The translations under genes and the position numbers were made by a program. 64,000 nucleotides of DNA from Procambarus clarkii. Lineage: Eukaryota > Arthropoda > Malacostraca > Decapoda > Cambaridae. The notes under the pieces were generated by a model. The model was given only the letters and a program-made list of their open reading frames with translations. It was not told where the DNA came from and searched no databases. Shown piece after piece: positions 1 through 11,125 of the stretch (its first letter is position 1; every line of letters begins with the position of its first letter). The stretch lies in contig NC_091228.1 of the NCBI RefSeq assembly GCF_040958095.1, forward strand, positions 15,766,841-15,830,840, given 5' to 3'.

Positions 1-1610
1 TTAAGTCAGGAACATCCAGCTCGGCGCCTTCCACCACGAGGGCGGAGGTGACGGGAAGAGGTCGCACAGAGCTCGTCAGCGCAGACGGTAGAAGCACAAG
101 GGGCTGGAGCACAGGGGCCGATCGAACAGAGGGCGGCAACATAGCAGCCAGAGTCACAGGGGAGACAACTACACCCTGCACACAACCATCCCTGCACCAC
201 CCCCCTGTGGTGCAGGGGGCCGACACCACAGGGGGGCGGAGTAACATAAGGCGACTGAGCAGATGGCAGCTGTGCAGCAGTCGGCATCACCGAGGGCAGA
301 TGCGCGGAAGGTTACAGATATGAACGCCAGAGACATGGGGGGCCTCCAGAACCGAATCTTTCTTAAGAACCAGCACCAAGTCCCCACCCTTTCCTGCAAC
401 CTCGGCCGGTGCCACACCCTTCCAACCCAGGGAACCAGCAGCTGGAGAAGACACAGAACCAGGGCTAGGTAATAGTCCCACCACCAATCACCATTGCAAC
501 ACGGCCCACAGGAGCAGCAGGCACTCCAACATCGTCCTCCACATCACCATCCACAGAAGACAAGCTTCCGGAGTCCCCAAAATCCCGGACGTCGGCCCAG
601 GCCTCACCACGAGGTGGAGATAGACTCAACGCTCTCAGCGATCGCTTGAACACAGGTTGCAGGTTGTCGGAACTATCACCCCCTCCAGGAGGCACTGTAG
701 CAGAACCTCCGGTCGCCCGTGCAACTCTACGCAGCGCACGATCACTCAACAACCCAGGGAACAGGACCACACACTGCTGGAGATTTCAATGTGTGCACAT
801 CGAAACGGGCCGAAGACACAGCTGCCAGAAACAGTGCAGGCTGGACGACCGGGGACACGAGACCACACACCACAGGAGACACAACTTGAGACTCGACTGG
901 AGACGGGACATGAGACCGGGCAGGAAGGTGGCTGAGGTGCGGGAGCCGGGGATGCACTATCTATCACCCCGATACATACACCCCCAGTCACATCGAGGCT
1001 GGCACCAGAGACCGGCAATGGGGCAAGAGACGAATGGGAAGAAGCATTCATCACAGCAGCACCTTCTGACAAGTCCAGGACTGCCAACGGGGAAAAGTCT
1101 TCCTCCCTGAAGGGCCGACCCAGCTCGCATCACAACCCGCAGCCTGATCGCCTGACAGTCCGCACCGGAAACAAGTCTGGGGCTAACACCCATAGAATAC
1201 GTGTACCATGAAGCCCAGAAGCAGGAAAGATGAAGGGATGGGGTGTTCAAGTGCAGCGCCACAGTGCGGGTCCAATTCGGGATACCCTTCCACTGCCCAA
1301 AGGAGACTGCAATCATTGGGACACTCAAGACCCGCCCATACTGGGTAAAGTGTCGCTGGAGATGGGAGTCTGGGAACACAAAGGGAGCACCATGAACTGC
1401 CAAATAGGTAGTCTCACTGCACCTGTCCGACACTTCTACCGAATCACAACCCTCAGGCAGAGTAAACATCCTCCCGTCATAGCGATCCACAAAGTCATGA
1501 TACACAGCCGTGGAGCAGAATTTCACAACAGCTCGATGCCCGGATACAAGTTGAACGCCGCACACAGATGCCACATCCACCCGCAACATACTGCAACATG
1601 ACCACTTCAA
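1..1610 (-). pseudogene. Decayed non-LTR retrotransposon ORF1 (nucleic-acid-binding, gag-like), runs off the left edge
   Basis: The minus strand from about 1610 to 957 is open and carries an RRM-like stretch of the kind found in non-LTR ORF1 proteins: a YLAVHGAPFVFP segment, then HFTQYGRV and GIPNWTRTV (about 1412-1290). About 40 codons later, in another frame (about 1180-1110), comes PQTCFRCGLSGDQAAGC, a CCHC zinc knuckle with Asp where His is usual. The two frames are separated by a frameshift and a stop. Further downstream on the same strand (1087-465) the frames are rich in Pro, Ser and Val, as ORF1 C-termini often are, but I recognise no domain. By family knowledge ORF1 coats element RNA; this copy cannot. 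ORF2, if present, would lie left of the window. Identity is inferred from motif order only. Confidence 0.5.
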
Positions 1611-2198
1611 CTGCAGGGTAAGATGCTGGGCCAGTAAATTCTAGGCCAATGATATCCCTTTCGCTTCACAGAGGGGAGGGGGGCCGCCAGGGGGCTGCCA
1701 TCCCTCCAGCCGCCACGGCCCCAAGGGTCTGCTCACGAACACGAACTACCACGGGTCAGTTAACCAGGAACTCACAGGCGACACGTCCGCCTCCGCCCAG
1801 AGCCAGGTGAGCACTCTGTGAGTGTCTGTCTGTCTTAAGAGCGCAAGTCTTCCTCTCATCCCGCTCTTCTTCATATCTATTTTGTAATTACCAATAAGGT
1901 AATTGATTATAAATAATAAATATATAAACAAAATCTACATAACAGTGAAGGAGATCAAGTAATGTTCGGTTAGTTATGGGGTTAAGTGGCCCTAGCCTGC
2001 ATTGTTGATATTGTTAATGGCCTCTTTTGGCAGCAGCAACTGGCCACTTCTGGCAGCGACAACTAACAACTTACATCTTATGGTCGTAGCGGCAAGAGTA
2101 TCTATCGTTTTGGACCCCTGTTGAGGAGTAGCCAATTACAAGCCAAGAAGGAACTGTTGCAGCAGACATTATTAACCAATGAGAAGCAGTGTGGTGAG
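1611..2198. other. Intergenic, no gene seen
   Basis: GC-rich up to about 1800 (continuous in composition with the ORF1 remnant), then AT-rich. Every reading frame is short. It probably contains the upstream region of the lectin promoter; I see no clear regulatory motif beyond the core promoter. Confidence 0.5.
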
Positions 2199-2251
2199 TA
2201 TAAAAGTGGGAGCTGGCAACGTGGTGTGTCAGTTACATCCTCACCGTCACA
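2199..2251 (+). promoter_or_regulatory. Core promoter (TATA + arthropod initiator) and short non-coding exon 1 of the lectin gene
   Basis: TATAAAAG lies at 2199-2206. A TCAGTT initiator lies at 2229-2234 with its A at 2231, 32 bases after the first T of the TATA box. This is the spacing and the TCAGT sequence usual in arthropod promoters. From 2231 a 21-base leader runs to GTAAGA at 2252, a good splice donor. The next good acceptor in front of an ATG is TTACAG at 4425-4430. I infer exon 1 = 2231-2251, wholly untranslated, spliced to 4431. Linkage to the lectin gene rests on position and splice signals, not on transcript data. Confidence 0.55.
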
Positions 2252-4430
2252 GTAAGACGTTGTATTATAGCAAAGGTTTGTATTATTATGTTAAGTTTTG
2301 TTGTAGTATTAGTTATGTTTTATGTTCATTTGGAAAATTATTTTTTAAGTAACCTAACAAGTATTATAGTAGATGTTGTGTTGTTAAACGTATTTATAAC
2401 AATTAATGTAAAAAAATTGTATTTCCATCATGACAACTGATAACGTCTTTAAGTCACATCGTTATCAATTAAACAATCACTAGCTATTTGATATATCCTT
2501 ACTGAATAATTTTTTATGTACTAGAATATCTTTCGCTAAATTGCCCTTAGTGTTAAGTCTGTTAAAAAAATCTGAGGAAGATCTTTTAATATCTCTTCTA
2601 TAACTGTAATAGAATTCTTAAATGCTCTACTTGAATCGAAGTGGTTCTTGAATGGCAACTAAACTTTTATTTGGTATTTACCCTCTCAACAAGGCAAGCT
2701 TTAAGTTGCTTGAGTAGGCAGTACGTAAAATATATCGCATGGGAACCTGCTATTAAAATGCTGTTCCTTGCGCAGGAAAAAATTCTAAATCGGCCATGAC
2801 ATGAAAGTTGAATTAATCACTTGGCTCAAATTCATTACATGCCAATCGCTGGCCTGAGCAGTTAAATCTTTTTGAGGATCTTCCCAGCTAACTAAATTGC
2901 AGAGCAGTTAACGTGACAGGTGTTGGAATAAAACTTGTAATTAAACATACCCTCTGCGCTGGGAGGTATGACTCCTTATTTCACTTAAGTTGCATGAACG
3001 GTTACTTAATCTAAGTCAAATTGAATTTAAATTATAGAATGACTCTTTCCCCCCTCCAATCCTCTTTTCTATCACAATGAAGATGGCTACCCTTATATCT
3101 CGAGGGGATGCAAGTAGACGGTATTTGCTACTGCTATACATGTTAAGTATACACAATTTCGCTCTTGCATCCGTCTGACTTTATATTAAATACTTGTCCG
3201 TCTTAAAGATGGTAGTGCTTGAAGCGGTACACAAGTGTTTATGTACTGACATAATTAGTAAAAACTTTACCTACTGGTGTTCCTGCTGCATGAAACGGAT
3301 ATCATCGCAGTTTCTGAAAATTGCAATATTAAAAAGCTAATTTTTTTTTTTTTTTTTTTTTTTTTTTGGGGGGGGGGGAGGTTCAGGATTAGGATGGCGT
3401 AACGCCTATTGCAACAACTACATGAAATTGCTGAACCATGGCTTTATAACCCAGCACACTCCCAACCTTTTGATAAATATCTGTCCTAACCTGAAAGACA
3501 AGACATTGCAGAAAACTGATCCATGAAATGAAGCTTAGATTGAAAGTGTACTAATTTCACTTCGGTCAAAATGATCAGTAAAGCTGCAAATGTTCTTGGC
3601 CCAACGATATGGGCACCCTGGATTGCCAGCGATGATAACTCACTGTTACGTGTAGACGAGCGTGCTTACTGGAAAGTGGTATGCATAGAATTAGTCTCTA
3701 CATATCCGTTAAAGCTTTGTAGGGTTATGAAAGATCGGCCACTTTACCCTCTACAGAAAGTTTATGCAAATAGCACGTGATTGTATTAAACTAACAAGAC
3801 ACTCGTCCTAATGTACTGTAACTTGTCCAACCAAGCGTATACCCAGACAGAGAACCAAACCTCGCCTATAGTATTCAAAGCTTAACATTAGACACTAACT
3901 TAAATAAGAGGCTGGGGGGAGGGGCAGGTAAAGATTTTTAATTAGATTTTCATTACATGCAATTTATAGTGATCAAGCTGATGGGATCAGACCCATTGGC
4001 GCTAAAACTTTGCTTTGAACGTGCTCTTGTAATTTCCTAGGCTAGAGATCGGGTCTATAACATAGATTATTTCTGACAATAGTACAAAAGTCAATGAAAA
4101 CTTCTAGCTGGAAAAGTTGAATCTCGAACACATGATTAATTACTGTGAACATTAGATGGCTACTATGTCGAGCAATGTTTTGTTTATGAAACTTTACTGC
4201 TCAAATCTTTAACTAGTTTAATATATTTAGACTAGATTTAAAGAAGCATACACTTTTTTTTTTCTTTTGCAAAATTTAATTTCCCAAGTGAAATCATAAA
4301 TTGTTAACATATAAGGTAACGTTAGTTGTCGATTTTAAACTGCTCGGCCCCATTAAACTTCCCCTTCACAGCTACTATTGTTATAACTTGCGTTTATTAA
4401 AAAAAATTTCGAATGTTACTCTAATTACAG
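2252..4430 (+). other. Inferred intron 1 of the lectin gene (2.2 kb, AT-rich)
   Basis: It begins GTAAGA and ends with TTACAG directly before the ATG at 4431. It contains a T27 run followed by G11 at 3341-3378 and no open frame worth calling. The small open frame at 3571-3780 has no recognisable motif. I see no transposon protein in it. Confidence 0.45.
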
Positions 4431-5452
4431 ATGACTGCCATAATATTTCTGGTAATGACAGCGGCAGTGATGCCATCCTGGGCCCAGTACTTCATTAGGA
4501 ACGACGCTGCTCCCGCTATCTTGGGAGTCACTGTTGCCAGGCCATTCGTTACCTCAACTGGAAACGTCTTCGTATCTGAAGGCAGCCCCATCCAACCACA
4601 TCAACCCTTCCCACAACTACCACCCCAACAACCGGTGTTTGTTCAGCCACAACTACCAAACCAGCCTGAGGTCTTCATTCCTCAGGATCAAAATGTATCT
4701 CCACCACTACCTCCCTTTACCTTCCGCCCAACTTCATCTCTGTGCAACCATGCTGCTAAACCCCTGGTAAGGATTTATCCTTAGATATAGCAGTTTTAAG
4801 GTTAAATGGTACTTAACATGAGCCTCCACATAATGTATATTCCTAATTGTCAGGTTGACGAGGTAGAAGATAGTAGAGCGTATCACTTCTCATGGTGTCA
4901 CGACTCTGGTCGACTCTACACCTGGGAGCAAGCTACCTATTACTGCTCTGGCCTTGGCAACGGCTTCCAGGCCGTCAGTATTGAAAGTAACAGGAAGCAA
5001 GAGTTAATTTCCAGGTTCATGATTGCACGTAAGTTGACAAGCTGGTCTTGGTGTTTAACTTGGCCTTGCGTGACTTACTTGGACGTAATAAAATGTTATA
5101 TTTCAGACTACATCAGCGATATCTGGACGAGCGGCAACAAGCGTAACTCGAGGTCTTGGTCATGGTTATCTGGCACTTCCTCTCCTTACTCTAATTGGTC
5201 TAGCACTGGCAGGTGAGAACTAGTTTGTTGATGGTAAACAACTCTATTGGTGTTGACTGGTAATGATCATGGCCTTGACTACCACTACTCTTCCCCAGGC
5301 GAGGACTGCCACAACCAGACAACGAGGACGGCAACGAGGACTGTCTGGCGGTGTTAAACAACCATTATAACGATGGAGTCACTTGGCACGATTCCTCGTG
5401 TTTCCACCTGAGGCGCGTCATCTGTGAGGCTCCCCGCTTCTACGCTCAATAG
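4431..5452 (+). CDS. Secreted C-type lectin with a Pro/Gln-rich N-terminal region and a QPD-type CTLD; 4 coding exons, 256 aa
   Basis: Exons 4431-4766, 4854-5028, 5107-5212 and 5299-5452 total 771 bases and end in TAG; all three introns are GT-AG. Residues 1-19 look like a signal peptide ending SWAQ. Residues about 55-100 are rich in Pro and Gln. The lectin domain spans about 122-250: YHFSW (122-126), DIWTSG, WSSTG, QPDN (211-214) and WHD (235-237). Six cysteines (105, 127, 143, 221, 240, 248) fit a long-form CTLD: 143-248 and 221-240 as the core pairs, 105-127 as the N-terminal pair. The motif order is that of the arthropod lectin group containing Drosophila Clect27, which acts outside the cell in cuticle and barrier formation. 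QPD usually favours galactose-type sugars, but ligand and role here are inferred. No canonical AATAAA was seen just downstream. No frameshift or stop: the only clearly intact host gene in the window. Confidence 0.9.
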
Positions 5453-6059
5453 TTATTCTCCATGAATTGTTCTCATTATTGTAATGTTGTAACTAATTGT
5501 AGTGAGCTTCTAACCCTATTAACTAATATAAAAATCATACTGTATAAAGTTAGTGTAGTAATATCAATGCTATAAATGCACAAAATCATTTTTCTTTCTC
5601 TGAAGAAGTTTGTCAATAGTGACCATCTTACACAAACACGTTTGTGTGGTATACAGGACTGTTAGGCAAAGGGGGAAGAATGTCAATGTGGAGACCTTCA
5701 AGGTTGTAAACTCTAGTCTGGTTAGATAGACAAAGGTAGGCTGCCGACATCTACATGGTGGAAAGGTCGGCAGTGTAGTGCTGACTAGACTGTAAGGCAA
5801 CCTGTTCTTACTAGGCTGTTTAAAGCAGTGGCTGTCTTCCCCAAACTCAGTAATAACATTTTTTACTCCTATTAGGCAATGTAACACAAGAGGTAATCCC
5901 TCCTTTCTAAATAGTCAGGTGTTGGGTGGGTGTGCTTCATCCAATCACCCTGCATGTGACTGGGTGAACTATGGACTTCTGTGATGTCGCTGGCAGTGGG
6001 AGGAAACTATAACATAACCGTTAGACTGTCATGTCGACGGTGGCCTTCTCACTGTGACC
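5453..6059. other. Lectin 3' UTR and intergenic DNA
   Basis: AT-rich directly after the TAG; TATAAA and AATATA variants occur between 5520 and 5575 but no canonical AATAAA. From about 5580 the sequence is unrecognised and carries no supported gene. Confidence 0.4.
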
Positions 6060-7080
6060 TTCTACGCTCTTCCCCCCCCCCCCCCCCCTTTCCCTGTTTG
6101 GCCCGTTGTTGCCGTGATGGGGAGGGGGGGGGGGGCAAAGTGGGCGGCTGTTGGAGTGATGCTCCATGGGTCAGTCCTGTCCTTTTTGCAGCCATATGCT
6201 GCTGTCTTTACTAATTGTGAAAGACATCTTTTCTTGAGAACCCCCTGAGACAGAGGGGTTGAAAGGTGCAGTAGTCACAACTAGACTGAACCGTGCCAGG
6301 AGACGAGGTGGCCTGTTTGGCCACCTCTAGTTTTCAAAACGAGCTTAAGGTGGCGTATACTCGCGATGCACCCCTAGGGGGAGCCCCGGCTTGATCGGTG
6401 CTATTCATCCAGTGGTTGTCGAGATCCAGCATTGGCTGTTTCTCGTTCACAGTAAATTTAAGTCGGTTGAGTTTTGTTGGGTTCCCAGCCATATTGGTGT
6501 GTCTTTAAATGAGCGTGCGGATGCTGCCGCCAAGGAAGCTGTCCGCTCTTGTCCCATCTCTCGTAAGGGCATTCCGTATTCCGACTTTTACCCGGTTGTC
6601 CATTCCTCAGTCCTTACCCGTTGGCAGGCTTCTTGGTTGTCTGTTACTGGTAACAAGCTACGTACTCTTAAATGTTGTGTTCCCTCGTGGCAGTCCTCCT
6701 TCCACCGTAACCGGCGGTGGGAAACAGCTATGGCGAGGTTGCGTATTGGCCATACTCGCTTAACCCATGGTCACTTGATGGAGCACCGCCCTGCTCCTTA
6801 TTGTCCTAGTTGCATTGTCCCTCTTACGGCCGTGCATGTCCTTCTTGAATGTCCTGACTTCCAGGACGAGCGTGTGTCTTGCTTTCCGACCGACCCTCGC
6901 GGTCACCTGTCCCTCGATAGAATTCTTGGTGACTCGGATACTTTTGATATCGTTCGCCTTATGCGTTTTTGTTCTCGTATTGGCATCCTTGGTGATATTT
7001 AGCGCCCTCTGATTATTTTGCATATTTGATGGTGCTACATAGCCTTCCCGGTTTGGTGCCTTCTTTTGATAATTACTTAC
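6060..7080 (+). mobile_element. I/Nimb-like non-LTR element, internally deleted copy (5' UTR joined to RNase H and 3' end)
   Basis: 6070-6389 matches the 5' leader of the full-length copy at 15929: the same GGACGGCTGT-like stretch, the same CGTATACTC and CACCCCTAGG landmarks. At about 6390 it jumps directly to sequence matching 21560 onward (RNase H domain) and then follows the 3' end to the TGATAATTACTTAC tail at 7067-7080. About 5.2 kb between the two parts is missing. The 5' boundary is blurred by a long C run at about 6071-6088. A convincing target duplication was not found. Confidence 0.75.
6391..7002 (+). pseudogene. RNase H C-terminal part and zinc-finger tail of I/Nimb-like ORF2
   Basis: About 200 codons are open and read through FCWVPSHIGVSLNERADAAA (the histidine/aspartate end of an RNase H domain), then a CPSC...H...C cluster near the C-terminus (YCPSCIVPL, HVLLECPDF) that resembles the zinc-finger tail of such ORF2 proteins, ending GILGDI and TAG. 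The start of RNase H, all of RT and the endonuclease are absent because of the internal deletion, so no protein of use is made. It is nearly identical to the same region at 21560-22156. Confidence 0.75.
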
Positions 7081-7083
7081 TTC

Positions 7084-7870
7084 TAACTGCCTCTAATCTA
7101 ACCTCAGAACTTTACATTTATCAGCATTAAACTGCATCTGCGAATCCTTTGACCATTTCAAAACCCTATCTAGATCAACTTGAAGTGATAGCGAGTCCTC
7201 CTCCGAATTAATTTCCCTACCGATTTTTCGTATCAGCAAATTTGCAAATGTTGCTACTCGAACCTGAATCTAAATAATTTATATATATTATAAACAAAAG
7301 AGTCCCAGGACAGAGCTTTGAGGTACTCCACTTACAACATTTTCCCACTCTGACTTAACCCCATTTATACTAACTCTGTTTCATTTGGTATAACCATGCC
7401 CTAATCCAACTTAATATAGCACCCCCAGTACCATGAGCCTCTCTTATTAATTAGTCTTTCATGTGGCACTGTATCAAAAGCTTTGCTAAAGTCAAGGTAC
7501 ACAACATCACAATCCTTACCACTATCAACTGCCTCAACTATGCTAGAATAAAAAGATAACAAATTTGTTAAACATGAACGGCCATTTATAAAACCATGTT
7601 GCGACTCAATTATTAATTTGTTTTTAAAGATGAAGACGATTTTTATTTGCTGTTATTGATTCGAGTAACTTTGCCACAACAGACGTAAGGCTAATTGGTC
7701 GATAGTTACACGCAAGTGATCTATCTCCTTTTTTAAAAACTGGTATCACATTAGCAACCTTCCAAAACTCCGGCACTCTGCCTGACTCTATTGATTTATT
7801 AAATATGGTTGACAGTGGGTCACAAAGCTCCCCTTTGCATTCTTTAAGCACCCTGGCAAACACTTCATCG
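7084..7870 (-). pseudogene. CR1-like ORF2 reverse-transcriptase fragment, decayed
   Basis: The minus strand matches the RT of the other CR1 copies in the window: VFARVLKECK, RVPEFWKVANVIPVFKKGD and NYRPISLTS near 7860-7690, then the regions around the catalytic motifs down to about 7100. Several small indels break the frame (for example near 7225-7250, 7380 and 7620-7640). Both ends are abrupt: the 3' side meets the tail of the I/Nimb-like copy at 7080, and the 5' side meets a short unexplained stretch (7871-7885) before a plus-strand CR1. Confidence 0.75.
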
Positions 7871-7885
7871 CTCCTAGGGAACGCT

Positions 7886-9028
7886 CATAGACAACTGGGA
7901 ACGCTTCTATGGAAGAAATGAAATGTATGCTCGTGATGGGGTGCATCTATCGAGGGCTGGGGTTGTTGCTGTTGCGAACTCGTTGGAACCAGTGGTTAGA
8001 GGTGTTTGTTTGGGTTTAAACTGTTAGTAGATAGTGGTATGGGAATTGATTTGGAGGAAGGAGGTAATAAAAGTATGTGTTCGTGGGAGAAAAGAATTGG
8101 CAAAATGATCAGGGAAAGAAAAGGGCCTCGAAATAACAATTCATTTAGGATATATTACACTAACAGTAGAAGTCTAAGAAATAAAATTAATGAATTAAAT
8201 GCTCTTGTCTGCACAGAAAAAATAGATATTATTGCACTTACCGAAACGTGGATGAATGTAGAAAATAGAGAACTATTAGCTGAATATCAGATAAATGGAT
8301 TTAAACTATTTCACACAGATAGATATATTAGACGAGGAGGGGGAGTAGCCATATATGTTAGGGACAATTTGAAATGTAGTCTCAAAGAGGGAATCAAAAC
8401 TGAGCCACACACAAACTATTTGGATAGAATTAAACGAAAAAGCAAATATTATAATAGGAGCTATAGGCCACCAAATTTAGACAGAATGAAAGCAAAGCAT
8501 CTATGGGATGAAATACCTAGAGCTTCTAGATCTAACAGTATTTATGTCATGGGTGACTTTAATTTTAGTGGAATAAACTGGGTGAACAAAACAGGGAATA
8601 GTGAAGCAGAAGATTTTCTAGAATTAATTGACGATTGCTTTCTTACGCAACACATTAAGGAACCAACGCAGGAAAATAATATTTTAGATTTAGTGTTAAC
8701 TAACAGGGAAACACAAATTAATGACATCGAAATAGGGAGTGAGCTAGGGAACAGTGATCACAAAGTTATCAGATTTAGCATAGAATGGAATAGACCTGTA
8801 GGAGAAAATTCTGTTAAAGTGCCAGATTTTCGAAAAGCTGATTTTAAAAGCCTAAGAATTTTTGGGGGTCAAATAGATTGGAAAGTCTTGGGTATGGGGT
8901 GTGGGCCGGTCTTAGAGCGAGACGTGAACCCAGCGACAGGTGACGTAAAAGGGGATTTCGATGTGGATTTAATATATAACTTATTTAAGAATATTCTAAA
9001 CAAAGCACAGGAACGTAGTATACCATAC
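7886..9028 (+). mobile_element. CR1-like element, plus strand, first half (end of ORF1 and endonuclease), interrupted at 9028
   Basis: It begins inside the ORF1 esterase region (CATAGACAACTGGGAAC, then DGVHLSRAG at about 7937) and continues through the ORF2 endonuclease. It stops at the codons RSIPY (about 9011-9025), exactly where the plus-strand copy at 13072 resumes with KLNRSNTNDPKW. The two halves are one element split by the minus-strand CR1 at 9029-13067; ATAC at 9025-9028 is repeated at 13068-13071. Confidence 0.8.
8006..9028 (+). pseudogene. CR1-like ORF2, AP-endonuclease domain (interrupted)
   Basis: An open frame carrying the apurinic-like endonuclease that nicks target DNA in non-LTR elements: YYTNSRSLRNKINEL, ALTETWM, GGGVAIYVRD, YVMGDFNFSGINW and NSDHKVIRF are the family landmarks (active-site E, D/N and SDH). 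Around 8424-8470 two small indels scramble about 20 residues and then restore the frame. The protein is cut at 9028 by the inserted CR1, so no RT follows in frame. Confidence 0.8.
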
Positions 9029-9268
9029 ATAAGAACATAAGAACATAAGAACAAAGGTAACTGCAGAAGGCCTATTGGCCCATACGAGGCAGCTCCTATT
9101 CTATAACCACCCAATCCCACTCATATACTTGTCCAACCTGCGCTTGAAACAATCGAGGGACCCCACCTCCACCACGTTACGCGGCAATTGGTTCCACAAA
9201 TCTACAACCCTGTTACTGAACCAGTATTTACCCAAGTCTTTCCTAAATCTAAACTTATCCAATTTATA

Positions 9269-9499
9269 TGTCCTGACTTCCAGGACGAGCGTGTCTTGCT
9301 TTCCGACCGCCCCTCGCGGTCACCTGTCCCTCGATAGAATTCTTGGTGACTCGGATACTTTTGATATCGTTCGCCTTATGCGTTTTTGTTCTCGTATTGG
9401 CATCCTCGGTGATATTTAGCGCCCTCTGATTATTTTGCGTATTTGATGGTGCTACATAGCCTTCCCGGTTTGGTGCCTTCTTTTGATAATTACTTACTT
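9269..9499 (+). mobile_element. I/Nimb-like element, severely 5'-truncated insertion with 16-bp target duplication
   Basis: It covers only the last codons of ORF2 (CPDFQDERV to GILGDI), the 3' UTR and a TTAC-repeat tail. The 16 bases ACTTATCCAATTTATA occur at 9253-9268 and again at 9500-9515 and are present once in the uninterrupted CR1 sequence at 50274-50289, so this is a clean target-site duplication. Confidence 0.9.
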
Positions 9500-9515
9500 A
9501 CTTATCCAATTTATA

Positions 9516-11125
9516 CCCATTGTTTCGTGTTCTGTCCTGTGTTGATACTTTTAATACCCTATTAATATCCCCCTTGTTTTGTCCATTCACCCACTTGTAA
9601 ACCTCTATCATGTCGCCCCTAACTCTTCGCCTTTCCAGTGAATGCAACTTAAGCTTTGTTAATCTTTCTTCATATGAAAGATTTCTAATTTGGGGAATTA
9701 ACTTAGTCATCCTACGCTGGACACGTTCAAGTGAATTTATATCCATTCTATAATATGGCGACCAAAACTGAACTGCATAATCTAAATGGGGCCTAACTAG
9801 AGCAAGATATAGCTTGAGAACCACACCAGGTGTCTTGTTACTAACGCTGCGATTAATAAATCCAAGTGTCCGATTTGCCTTATTACGAACATTTATGCAT
9901 TGATCCTTTTGTTTTAAATTCTTACTAATCATAACTCCCAGATCCCTTTCGCAATCCGACTTCGCAATCACAACACCATCTAGCTCGTACCTTGTAACTC
10001 TATCATCATTACCTAACCTCAGAACTTTACATTTATCAGCATTAAACTGCATCTGCCAATCCTTTGACCATTTCAAAACCCTATCTAGATCAACTTGAAG
10101 TGATAGTGAGTCCTCCTCCGAATTAATTTCCCTACCGATTTTCGTATCACCGGCAAATTTGCAAATGTTGCTACTCAAACCTGAATCTAAATCATTTATA
10201 TATATTATAAACAACAGAGGTCCCAGGACAGAGCCTTGAGGCACTCCACTTACAACATTTTCCCACTCTGACTTGATTCCATTTATACTAACTCTCTGTT
10301 TCCTTTGGTATAGCCATGCCCTAATCCAGCTTAATATAGCACCCCCAATACCATGAGACTCTATCTTTTTAATCAGTCTTTCATGTGGCACTGTATCAAA
10401 AGCTTTGCTAAAGTCAAGGTATACAACATCGCAATCCTTACCACTATCAACTGCCTCAACAATGCTAGAATAAAAAGATAACAAATTTGTTAAACATGAA
10501 CGGCCATTTATAAAACCATGTTGCGACTCAATTATTAATTTATGTTTTTCAAGATGAAGACGAATTTTATTTGCTATTATGGATTCGAGTAACTTTCCCA
10601 CAATAGACGTTAGGCTAATTGGGCGATAGTTAGACGCAAGTGATCTATCTCCTTTCTTAAAAACTGGTATCACATTAGCAACTTTCCAAAACTCTGGCAC
10701 TCTGCCTGACTCTATTGATTTATTAAATATGGTTGACAGTGGGTCACAAAGCTCCTCTTTGCATTCTTTAAGCACCCTGGCAAACACTTCATCCGGCCCT
10801 GGGGATTTGTTTGGTTTGAGTTTTTCTATTTGTTTAAGAACATCCTCCCTGGTAACTGCTAAACTCGTCAACCTGTCCTCGTCCCCACCCACATAGACTT
10901 GTTCGGCTGAAGGCATATTGTTAAGTTCCTCTTTAGTAAATACAGATACAAAATATTTATTAAAAATACTACTCATCTCTTCATCACTATCTGTTATTTG
11001 ACCTGTCTCAGTTTTTAATGGACCTATCCTTTCCCTAGTCTTAGTACGATATAACTGAAAAAAACCTTTAGGATTTGTCTTTGCTTGCCCTGCTATGCGA
11101 ACTTCATAGTTCCTTTTTGCTTTCC
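9516..11125 (-). pseudogene. CR1-like ORF2, reverse-transcriptase domain of the inner copy
   Basis: The minus frame from about 10976 down to 9498 is open for roughly 490 codons and contains the RT landmarks in order: PNKSPGPDEV, PVFKKGD, NYRPISLTSIVGK, YLDFSKAFDTVPHERL, GVPQGSVLGPLLF, then the catalytic loop. There the usual FADD is FAGD (Gly codon at 10149-10151), so one of the two metal-binding aspartates is lost. Other CR1 copies in the window (13072 and 50050) keep FADD. A one-base loss in a T run near 11133 puts the endonuclease in another frame. Confidence 0.85.

Noticed and set aside
3571..3780. 69-codon plus frame in the lectin intron
   Set aside because: No motif, no homology recognised and no better than chance in AT-rich DNA.
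6059..7085. CTTCTA as target duplication of the deleted I/Nimb-like copy
   Set aside because: Six bases, not adjacent to the element's 5' end (CGCTCTTC lies between), and the C run blurs the boundary.
8542..8727. Small antisense frames across CR1 endonuclease (also at 11586 and 52359)
   Set aside because: They recur at each CR1 copy as the complement of the conserved endonuclease frame.
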